Source: Roseiconus nitratireducens
Lineage (GTDB): Bacteria; Planctomycetota; Planctomycetia; Pirellulales; Pirellulaceae
Length of the DNA: 64,000 nucleotides
Reading direction: 5' to 3'
NCBI RefSeq assembly: GCF_008629675.1
Contig: NZ_VWOX01000008.1
Span: 186,001 to 250,000 of the forward strand
Below are positions 19,163-26,654 of the stretch, piece after piece. A program made the position numbers and the translations under genes. Each line of letters starts with the position of its first letter. The first letter of the stretch is position 1. The notes under the pieces are model-generated. The model did no database searches, was not told where the DNA came from, and saw only the letters and a program-made list of their open reading frames with translations.

Positions 19163-20146
19163 TCAGCCCTGATCCAGCTGCGGCACAAAACTGGTGATCG
19201 CATCGATCAGTTCGCGCATCGTCTGGTATCGCTTGGAAGGATCTTTTTGGATCGCCCGCATGACGACCTTGTCGGCTGCCGGTGGGATGCCGCGGTCCGG
19301 TGATTTCTCACTCGGCGGCGGGACATCCGCATGAATGATGTTGCGGAACGTTTCATCGATGTTAGCGCCCCGAAACGGTTCGCGAATCGCCAATAATTCG
19401 TACAGACAAACGCCGGCGCTAAAGATGTCGCTCCGCTCGTCGATGCTGCGCACCCCCTGGATTTGTTCGGGAGACATGTACAGCGGTGTGCCGGGACGCT
19501 GGCCGCCCCCGGTCAACGTCTGCAACTGTTCTTCCTCGGCCTTTCTCAAGCGAGTGGCATCGTATCGGGTGATGGTTTGATCATCCATCGAACCCCAGAC
19601 CTTCGCCGTTCCCCAATCGAGCAAGTACACTTCGCCGAAATTGCCCAGCCAAATGTTCTCCGGCTTGACGTCGCGGTGGATCACCCCGCGGGCGTGCGCG
19701 TAGGCGAGCGCTTTGCAGGCGTCGGCCAGCGCGTCGACCCGCCGCGCCGCTGGAAACGCCTGGGCAATGTCTCGATTGCCCCGCGCAATCTGCTTGAGAA
19801 CTTCAAACAGGTTCTCCCCGGAAATCCGTTTCATCACAAAGTAGACACCGTGCACCAGGTCGTTGCCGATGTCGTAGACCGGCACGGTATTGGGATGCTG
19901 CAACTGCGCCGTCACCCGAGCCTCCCGCAACAGTCGGCGGCGGTCATTGGGCACGCCGCGGTTTTCCACGTGCAGCATCTTGATCGCCACCGTCCGGCCG
20001 GTGACGGGATCAAATCCGGCTTTCAAGACGCCGTTTCCGCCCCGCGCGATCTCACGGAGTCCGCTGTAACGTCCAATTCCCGGGGCAACCTTGCGGGGCA
20101 GATCCGGGTCCGTGCCGGACAGGATGATGGTCGGTTCTTGTTGCAT
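19163..20146 (-). CDS. Soluble serine/threonine protein kinase
   Basis: 327 residues, kinase domain only, with no membrane segment. Key residues are present: glycine loop IARGGNGVLKAG, Lys56 in VAIKML, Glu75 in helix C, HRDVKPEN with Asp159, Lys161 and Asn164, and Asp177 in LLDWG in place of DFG. APE reads as SPEQ in GTPLYMSPEQIQG. The DWG variant is common in planctomycete kinases. An insert between DWG and the activation segment (about 183-212) is charged. It is the first gene of a pair with asnB (9-base gap), so it may control nitrogen or amidation metabolism; that link is inference from position. Confidence 0.9.
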   Translation of the reverse strand: MQQEPTIILSGTDPDLPRKVAPGIGRYSGLREIARGGNGVLKAGFDPVTGRTVAIKMLHVENRGVPNDRRRLLREARVTAQLQHPNTVPVYDIGNDLVHGVYFVMKRISGENLFEVLKQIARGNRDIAQAFPAARRVDALADACKALAYAHARGVIHRDVKPENIWLGNFGEVYLLDWGTAKVWGSMDDQTITRYDATRLRKAEEEQLQTLTGGGQRPGTPLYMSPEQIQGVRSIDERSDIFSAGVCLYELLAIREPFRGANIDETFRNIIHADVPPPSEKSPDRGIPPAADKVVMRAIQKDPSKRYQTMRELIDAITSFVPQLDQG

Positions 20147-20203
20147 CTCAAAGGCCGTTGGGGGCAGAGGTCTCGCCCATTGTAGCGCTGATTGACACGT
20201 CGG

Positions 20204-20896
20204 TCAGCCGTGCTGGAATTCCAAAAGCTGCTGCTGCGCCACCACCCAAACTCGCTCCCGGGGGCGAGGACGGATCACGTGGGTGCCGGTAAACGCTCCC
20301 ATGGCCGGGAGCGTCAAACAGCCCCCGGAGTACCAGAAACAGGGCATTCGCCCCAGCGAGTCGTTGCCGCTTTGCAGGCGCACCGACGGATGGACGTGTC
20401 CGGCCAGCGCCAAACGCGCCGGCGGCGGAGGCTCTCCGGGATGGTGCTGCAGCCGCAAGGGACCCCTGCGGAATCCCTCCTCGACCACCCGCATCCGCCA
20501 ACTTTGCGGCCAGGACCGGATCGACGCATCATGATTGCCCCGCACCAGGATCAATTCGATGTCGGCGTGGGCGGCCCGAAAGCCGGTCATCGCCTCGTGC
20601 AGGGCCGCGTCAACGGAACAACGGGCATGGACCATATCACCCAGCACGACCAACGTTTCGGCGGCCGTCTGCTCGATCAGGGTGGTGATCCGTCCCAGGG
20701 TCGATTCGGTCGGCCCCCGCGGAACGGCGAACCCACGTTTGCGAAACGTCGCGTCCTTCCCCAAATGCAAATCGGCAACGAACAGCGTCCGGCGTGCTTT
20801 CCAAAACACGCCGCCGCCGGCAAGCAGTTGCAACGCCACCCCCCGCAACGTGACATCGCGGGCGGAATCCATCGGAGCGATCGAAGCATCATCCAT
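20204..20896 (-). CDS. pdeM: PdeM-like metallophosphoesterase (ligase-associated DNA repair)
   Basis: 230 residues. The calcineurin-like metal ligands appear in order: DLHLGK (Asp42, His44), GDMVH (Asp87), GNHD (120-123) and GHVHP (166-170). The sequence 'FVADLHLGKDATFRKRGFAVPRG' is the hallmark of the PdeM group, which in other bacteria sits with a DEXH helicase, an ATP-dependent ligase and an exonuclease in a DNA-damage operon. None of those partners is adjacent here. The start is ATG 20896; an alternative Met lies at residue 9. It is 57 bases upstream of the kinase gene on the same strand. Confidence 0.88.
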   Translation of the reverse strand: MDDASIAPMDSARDVTLRGVALQLLAGGGVFWKARRTLFVADLHLGKDATFRKRGFAVPRGPTESTLGRITTLIEQTAAETLVVLGDMVHARCSVDAALHEAMTGFRAAHADIELILVRGNHDASIRSWPQSWRMRVVEEGFRRGPLRLQHHPGEPPPPARLALAGHVHPSVRLQSGNDSLGRMPCFWYSGGCLTLPAMGAFTGTHVIRPRPRERVWVVAQQQLLEFQHG

Positions 20897-21023
20897 GGCG
20901 TCGAGTATACGCTTGGCCGATCGGATCCCAAACCCTTGCAGGGAACAGCGTGACAGCCGATTCCGACCGCTTTAGCCACTGGCAGGTGACCGTCGCTGAA
21001 TCCACCGCCTGGCGGCCGGGTGG

Positions 21024-23573
21024 CTACAGCACCGCCAACGGATCGCGTTTCGATTCCAACGTGCCACGCGTCACGCCGACACGGTTTGTCGCACGCAACC
21101 GTTTCCAAACCGTTTCCGGACTGACGGTCCCACACAGCAACTGGCGATACAGCGCGATCGTGGTAGCAACCTGGGCCGGCGACTCTTCCAGCATTTCCAA
21201 ACGGAACCAGCGCACCCCGGCGCGCAACAGGCTTTCCGCCGTTTCCGCACCGCTTTGCGGCGTCGCGTTGTAGAGGGTGTTGCGACAGGCGACATCGGCT
21301 TGCAGCGGATGCTCGGCGCCGACACGGTCGCGCAACTGCACCACATGATCATCGCAGGGACGCCCGCAGTTGGTTTTGTTGGTGCCGGGCGACAGCACTG
21401 CGCAAAAGACGCAGTGCTCCATGTGGAACATCGGGATGTGCTGATGCAGCACCACCTCCAGCCATTCGGTCGGTAGTGATCCGACCAGATCGGCCAATTG
21501 GTCGCGGTTCAAGTCGTAGGAGGCGGTCAGCCGACGGACGCCCAGCGAACGGATCCACTGAGCGGAACGATGGTTGGCAACGTTCAATGAAAAATCGGCG
21601 ATGACCTCCACGCCGGATTCCCGAAAGAACTCGATCGCGGCCAGGTTGCGGGCCAGGATGAAGTCGGGCCGGTGGCGTTTGAGCACGCGCAGCAAGCCCA
21701 TCTCGCCGGGCTTTTGCATCCGCACCGTTGCGATGCCGAAGGCGCTGGAGGAAGGACGGACAAGTTCCGCGGCCTGGGCATACTGGCGGATGTCATGAAA
21801 GTCCGCGTAGATCAACTCGACACCGGCGTCGATCGCCGCGGCAACCTGATCCATCGTCCGACACAGCACGGACAACTGGGGTGGCTCGGAGCCGAGGTCC
21901 CGATCGGCCGGGCTTGCGATGGGTGCCAACAAGTGTTCCCCGGCGACGCGATCGACGCCCCTGGGCGGCGGCGACTGGATCTGCTGCATCAGTCCGTCAA
22001 TCGCCTGGCGACGCAACGAGTTGATCAGGCTGGCCGGCACCATCGGTTCGTCTTCCAAGGTCAGCTGCAGGTGCCGCATCGCCAGCGACGTCGCCCCCAG
22101 CCGCGAGAGTTTCTCCGCCAACATGGCTTCCGTGGCCGGGTGCTGCCGCGCCCTTTCCAGCGGCCGGTCGGATTGGACCGAATAGCTGGGGCCGTTGACC
22201 AAGGCCGCGGTTAGCTGCAGGGGCTGATTCGTCACCGCCGTGACGGAGAAGTCCACTTCACGACGGGTCACCGCATCCGGACCGCTGAATGATTGTCGCA
22301 AACGTCGATTCAATCTGGGATCATCGTTCTTGAAAATCGACGCATCGGCGGTGATCACCTGCCAATCGATCTCACCGCGTCCGAAGCCGATCCAGACCGG
22401 CTGTCCGGCGGCGACATGACGCAGTTTCTGACCGTCGACGCGGTGCAACGAATACACGCGCCCTCCCTGCATCGCCTGTTCGCTGCTGGCCGTCTCGGTC
22501 GATTCGATCGCCAGCCCATCGCCCAAAGCAAGCTCGACCTCCGTCCGCGTCAAGATTCGATCGCCATCGATTCGCTGCACTTGTCCCAAGTGGACGCCGC
22601 GTTTGGCGCTGTGCTTTCCCGGGACCAGCCGCTTGTGATCGTTTCCCTGCAACCAGCCCGGCGCGAACCCCCGCGAGAAAGACAACTCCATCTCCTGCTT
22701 GGCGGCGGCGTCGATTTCGACCACGCCCTGACGGACCGCCTGGTCGATGGCCCGCCGATAGTGCCCGGTCAGATTGGCCACGTACTCGGGTGTCTTCAGA
22801 CGTCCTTCGATTTTTAACGACGCCACACCGGCGCGGGCCAATGCGACGATCGCACCATAGCCGGCCAGGTCTTGCGGGCTGAGCAGGTACCGCACGTCAC
22901 CCAGATCTCGATCCTGGCCGTCGCAAACCAGTTCGTAGGGCAAGCGACAAGCCTGGGCACACTGACCCCGATTCGCACTGCGACCGCCCAACGACTCGCT
23001 GGTCAGGCACTGACCGGAGTAAGCGACGCACAGCGCCCCGTGAATGAACACCTCCAGCGGCATCTCCGTCGCCGCGGCGATCGATTCGATTTCGGCGACC
23101 GACAGTTCACGAGCGAGGACGACGCGTGAGAGCCCCAGGGCTGCCGCCACGGAGATCGTTTCGGCGCTCGTCAGACTCATCTGTGTGCTGGCGTGGATCT
23201 CGAGATCCGGACAGATCGCCCGGACCATTCGGGCGACGCCGAAATCTTGCACCAACACCGCGTCGACGCCGGCCTGGGCGATTCGCTCGATGACCGGAAC
23301 CAGCCGCGGCATCTCCGAAGGGAACACCAGGGTGTTCATCGTCACGTATCCGCGGACGCCGCGCTCGCGCAGCAAACGCGTCAGGGCCTCCAGGTCGTCC
23401 AGGTGGAAATTCTTGGCCCGGTGGCGTGCGTTGAATCCACAATCGAGTCCAAAATAGATCGCGTCGGCACCGTTCTCGATCGCCGCCCGCGCGCATTCCC
23501 AGTCACCCGCGGGAGCGAGCAATTCGGGCGGGCGTGTCGTCAGAGGCGTCGTCTGGGGCGTCGGCGTGTCCAT
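21024..23573 (-). CDS. Peptidase U32 family protein (RlhA/TrhP-like), long form
   Basis: 849 residues from ATG 23573; the longer open frame upstream runs into repeat DNA. The N-terminal TIM-barrel U32 domain contains PELLAPAGDWECARAAIENGADAIYFGL and the Cys cluster HGALCVAYSGQC ... NRGQCAQACRLPYEL (Cys182, 189, 205, 209), which binds a cluster in relatives. Two E. coli members, RlhA and TrhP, hydroxylate 23S rRNA and tRNA, so RNA modification is likelier than proteolysis. The middle has a DUF3656-like domain. The C-terminal 250 residues form a second barrel-like unit with HMEHCVFCAV and NCGRPCDDH, giving further Cys residues. The exact RNA target cannot be read. Confidence 0.87.
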   Translation of the reverse strand: MDTPTPQTTPLTTRPPELLAPAGDWECARAAIENGADAIYFGLDCGFNARHRAKNFHLDDLEALTRLLRERGVRGYVTMNTLVFPSEMPRLVPVIERIAQAGVDAVLVQDFGVARMVRAICPDLEIHASTQMSLTSAETISVAAALGLSRVVLARELSVAEIESIAAATEMPLEVFIHGALCVAYSGQCLTSESLGGRSANRGQCAQACRLPYELVCDGQDRDLGDVRYLLSPQDLAGYGAIVALARAGVASLKIEGRLKTPEYVANLTGHYRRAIDQAVRQGVVEIDAAAKQEMELSFSRGFAPGWLQGNDHKRLVPGKHSAKRGVHLGQVQRIDGDRILTRTEVELALGDGLAIESTETASSEQAMQGGRVYSLHRVDGQKLRHVAAGQPVWIGFGRGEIDWQVITADASIFKNDDPRLNRRLRQSFSGPDAVTRREVDFSVTAVTNQPLQLTAALVNGPSYSVQSDRPLERARQHPATEAMLAEKLSRLGATSLAMRHLQLTLEDEPMVPASLINSLRRQAIDGLMQQIQSPPPRGVDRVAGEHLLAPIASPADRDLGSEPPQLSVLCRTMDQVAAAIDAGVELIYADFHDIRQYAQAAELVRPSSSAFGIATVRMQKPGEMGLLRVLKRHRPDFILARNLAAIEFFRESGVEVIADFSLNVANHRSAQWIRSLGVRRLTASYDLNRDQLADLVGSLPTEWLEVVLHQHIPMFHMEHCVFCAVLSPGTNKTNCGRPCDDHVVQLRDRVGAEHPLQADVACRNTLYNATPQSGAETAESLLRAGVRWFRLEMLEESPAQVATTIALYRQLLCGTVSPETVWKRLRATNRVGVTRGTLESKRDPLAVL

Positions 23574-23991
23574 CGGAGCAAGTATGACGGTCGATGTCCG
23601 GCCTGCGTAGTGCTTGTTTGGCCCGGCGGATTGGAATCCTCGTTCCCGGGCTCCCGCCCGGGAACGCACTGGCGGCTGGCTCCGCCAGCTCCCGGTGGTG
23701 GCAGCACCATGACACCGACGTGGCGGGGCTCCCTGCGCGCGTTGTCGGCCCGCCGGCAGAGCCGGAAAAAGACAGCCGGTTCCAAGGCGGGAGCCTTGGA
23801 ACCAGAGTGGCGATGCTCACCACGCGTTCCCGGGCTCCCGCCCGGGGACGCACTGGCCGCTGGCTCCGCCAGCGACCGCTCGGCAGCTCGTGCGGCTGGC
23901 TAAACGCGTCTATCGTATTCACTCCCACCGGTGATCCGGTTCCCGCCCATCCACGGCACCGCCTGCCCCGTTCACTGCGAATCCGGTTCCT
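23574..23991. other. 418-base repeat-rich intergenic region
   Basis: No gene is supported: the open frames here run through palindromic repeats. The region contains two near-identical 49-bp units (23641-23689 and 23825-23873) and a GGTTCCAAGGC hairpin between them, described separately. The promoters of the U32 gene and the divergent small membrane protein must lie at its ends. Confidence 0.6.
23641..23873. repeat. Two 49-bp palindromic direct repeats flanking a hairpin
   Basis: Copy A (23641-23689) and copy B (23825-23873) match at 47 of 49 bases. Each contains CGTTCCCGGGCTCCCGCCCG followed by a self-complementary CTGGCTCCGCCAG block. Between them lies a perfect 11-bp hairpin GGTTCCAAGGC-GGGA-GCCTTGGAACC (23778-23803). 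A longer version of that hairpin recurs at 35222-35250, so it is a dispersed family. Confidence 0.75.
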
Positions 23992-24399
23992 ATGAGCAAA
24001 CAAATCTCCGATCAGTGGCTCGCGTGGCTGCTGCGACTGGTCGGATTCTCAGCCCTGTTCGCGTTCGTCGCCGCGCTGATGCCGGCTTGGTGCATTGTCG
24101 CAATCACCGACGAGCTTGATCTGGAGCCGTTTCCGGAGACCCCGTTGGCGTTTTATCTGGCACGTCATCTTTCGTTGTTGTACGGCTTTGTCGGCATCGC
24201 CTTGCTGTACCTGGCGTCCGATCTGCCACGCTATCGCCACTTGGTCGGATTCATCGCGATCGGGACGGTCGCGTTTGGCGTTCTGCAAGGTGTGATCGAT
24301 TTCCAATCCGCCATGCCCACTTGGTGGACCGTCGGCGAATCGGTCAGCACAGTGGCCGGAGGATTGTTGATCGGGTGGCTGCACCGTACCTGTGAATAG
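23992..24399 (+). CDS. Small four-helix membrane protein of unknown function
   Basis: 135 residues with four hydrophobic segments at about 12-34, 57-74, 83-102 and 115-130. There is no signature motif; it resembles the many unannotated small integral membrane proteins of planctomycetes. ATG 23992 precedes MSKQISDQWLAWLLRLVGFS with no other start nearby. It is isolated between repeat DNA and a minus-strand gene. A short imperfect tandem repeat (gactgggaactgtcgatg, 24399-24435) begins at its stop codon. Confidence 0.7.
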   Translation: MSKQISDQWLAWLLRLVGFSALFAFVAALMPAWCIVAITDELDLEPFPETPLAFYLARHLSLLYGFVGIALLYLASDLPRYRHLVGFIAIGTVAFGVLQGVIDFQSAMPTWWTVGESVSTVAGGLLIGWLHRTCE

Positions 24400-24486
24400 A
24401 CTGGGAACTGTCGATGGACTGGGGACCTGTCGATGGACCGGATCGCCGTCGGAGTCCCCGGCGGAAAGGTTCGGAGACGGGATCAA

Positions 24487-25113
24487 TCAGCGAAACACGT
24501 ACGACTGAATTCGATCGATCGCTTGCTGGATCTCATTCGTTGCCAGCAGCGGCGGGATGCGTGAAAGATAATCGGCGGGCAATCCGCGATCACGAAGAAA
24601 GACCACGACGCGTTCGTAGTCGCCGTCACGAAAGGCTTCCGCCCGTCGATAAAGCCGAACGCCCAGAATCCGATCGGCGATGGCGGTCACTTGCCGTTGC
24701 CAGACCGCGGGATCCGTTTCATCGTGGGGGATCGGTGTGCCGACGCCGCCGAAAACGTTGGTGGCCTCCAGCACCGACTGGCGCCAGGATCGACGCGTCG
24801 GTTCGGGCTGGTCGATTTCCATCAGCACCAGGTCCAAGATCTCATGAAAAACGGCGTCCACGGTGGCGTCAAACATCGCCGCCGGTGAATCGATTGTTTC
24901 GCGTCCGAACAGGGTGACGGTGACTTTGTCCAACAACCACAGTCGCTGCCCGACATCCCACTGATCAAACCAGGGCACTCCGTAGCGCCATGGTGCCGAC
25001 GACTCACGCAATTGGCCGACGTGCGTGTCGACCATCATCCCGATCGCCCCGCGGACCAGATCGGCCTCGGCACCTTGCAAATTCCGCATCCCGTCGGTGG
25101 TCGGCCATGGCAT
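24487..25113 (-). CDS. Protein of unknown function, downstream of a glycosyltransferase
   Basis: 208 residues, no signal peptide or membrane segment. It is helical and rich in Trp, Arg and Asp ('WRYGVPWFDQWDVGQRLWLLDKVTVTLFG', 'GDYERVVVFLRDRGLPADYL'). I recognise no domain. The start is ATG 25113; MRNLQGAEADLV eight codons later is an alternative. It begins 34 bases after the stop of the GT39-like gene on the same strand and is probably in the same operon, which may point to a cell-surface role, but nothing in the sequence shows one. Confidence 0.65.
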   Translation of the reverse strand: MPWPTTDGMRNLQGAEADLVRGAIGMMVDTHVGQLRESSAPWRYGVPWFDQWDVGQRLWLLDKVTVTLFGRETIDSPAAMFDATVDAVFHEILDLVLMEIDQPEPTRRSWRQSVLEATNVFGGVGTPIPHDETDPAVWQRQVTAIADRILGVRLYRRAEAFRDGDYERVVVFLRDRGLPADYLSRIPPLLATNEIQQAIDRIQSYVFR

Positions 25114-25147
25114 CGGTTGGTACTCCGCAGCGACACAGTTTGCGGCG

Positions 25148-26518
25148 TCAACGGGCGTCCGCGTCCGCGATGACTGTCCCCGAGCTTCCGTGACGGTGAC
25201 GTGACGGCAACAGGGATAGCGACGCCAGGATCACCAATGCGGGCATCGCCGGGGCACGCATCCGCAGGTTGCTCCAGTAAACCGCATGCACCGCCGTCAA
25301 TGCGAGCACCAACGCCCACACGGCCCACCAGCGTGGCTGCAGCAGTGACCAGCGATGCCGCCAGGCCGCCCACAACATCAGCGCGTAAACGACCACGTAG
25401 AACCCGCCCACAGCCCAAACCGCGACTCTGGATCGGGACGCCACCCCGTGCGGAAAGGGGCTCCAAAGCCTCCCGACTCGGACCACCATGGACCAGCAAA
25501 ACAAACCGGGGTGCCGCCGGATCGTCGCCACTGCCGCCTCGTACGCCAAGCGGTCGTCCTGGTGTTCGGTAATCGCCGGATCGATGATCGGCTTCCCCTT
25601 CCAGTTGCGTTGCCAAAAGGATTCCGTTCGAGGATCGCCTTCGTATCGATGGTCGTAGGCACGCAAGAAGGACGTAGCGTCCCAGGCGGTTCCGAATCGC
25701 CCCTGCTGTAGGTACTGATAAAACGATTCATTGTTGGCCAGCAACAAGGTGTAGCCGCCATGCGTGGTGGCCCAAACGGGATGCCCAACCGCACGCCAAT
25801 TCCGAAACGTCCAGCCGCCCACCACAATCGCGACGATCGCTGCGGCGACCATGGCCGAGGTCAGGTCGCGGCGTCGGGCCCCGATCCACAGCATTGCCGC
25901 GCACACCAGCGCGGCCCAGACCAAGAAAGTGGGTCGACACAGGTAGGCCAACGCCATCAGCCCCCCCAGCGCTCCGGCCAACACCAGCCGCCGCGCGGGC
26001 CGCTCCGCGTCGATCCAACCTCCCCACGCCCACAAGACCGCAATCGAAAGTGTCGCCGCCAACGTTTCGGTCATGATCTCCGTCGACTGACGCACCAGAA
26101 TGGGATCGAGAGCGATCAGGACCGCCGCCAAACCACCCGCCGCCGAGGCGTTGAAACGACTGGCCGGAGCCTGGATCGGCGATGCCATCCGGCGACCGGT
26201 CAAGAACACCAGGATTGATGTCAAAACAGCCAGCAACAGATGCAGGACCGTGATCGCCGTCCGGGCCGACCAGGGCACCGCCAGGCAAAACGCCAGCACG
26301 GCGGGATACAACGGCGGCCGGAACGCGGTCGGCTGCGGACGTCCCTCCGCGGACAACAGCCCGAAAACACCGTGGTCTGCAAGCGTTTGGGCAAGTCCAA
26401 GGTAGGCGTCTGGATCGGCGGTGAACCGATCCGCCGTGACCCACATGATGGAGACGCGTACCACCACCGTCACCGCCACGGCGAACAACAACCAACGGGA
26501 GGGCGATCGATCTGGCAA
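25148..26518 (-). CDS. GT39/ArnT-like membrane glycosyltransferase
   Basis: 456 residues with about ten membrane segments. The first periplasmic loop carries RFTADPDAYLGLAQTLADHG, the acidic motif found in GT-C enzymes of the GT39/GT83 (PMT/ArnT) families, which transfer sugars from a polyprenyl phosphate carrier to protein or lipid on the outer face of the membrane. A second loop, FRPPLYPAVLAF, also fits that fold. The start is TTG 26518; the next Met, residue 25, would cut into the first helix. It is divergent from the RND gene. Donor and acceptor are unknown. Confidence 0.83.
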   Translation of the reverse strand: MPDRSPSRWLLFAVAVTVVVRVSIMWVTADRFTADPDAYLGLAQTLADHGVFGLLSAEGRPQPTAFRPPLYPAVLAFCLAVPWSARTAITVLHLLLAVLTSILVFLTGRRMASPIQAPASRFNASAAGGLAAVLIALDPILVRQSTEIMTETLAATLSIAVLWAWGGWIDAERPARRLVLAGALGGLMALAYLCRPTFLVWAALVCAAMLWIGARRRDLTSAMVAAAIVAIVVGGWTFRNWRAVGHPVWATTHGGYTLLLANNESFYQYLQQGRFGTAWDATSFLRAYDHRYEGDPRTESFWQRNWKGKPIIDPAITEHQDDRLAYEAAVATIRRHPGLFCWSMVVRVGRLWSPFPHGVASRSRVAVWAVGGFYVVVYALMLWAAWRHRWSLLQPRWWAVWALVLALTAVHAVYWSNLRMRAPAMPALVILASLSLLPSRHRHGSSGTVIADADAR

Positions 26519-26654
26519 CGAGTTTCCCTACAATTCGGCTTCGACAACTCCAACGCCTATCGTAGCCTGAGCGCCGCGACGTTGATATCCGGACGCCGTC
26601 GACGGCCTCCCGTTTCGCGACCGCCCCGATCCAACGACACCGATACCGACCTTC

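Noticed and set aside
23574-23991. Possible insertion sequence remnant
   Set aside because: No transposase fragment or target duplication; the repeats are short palindromic intergenic units.
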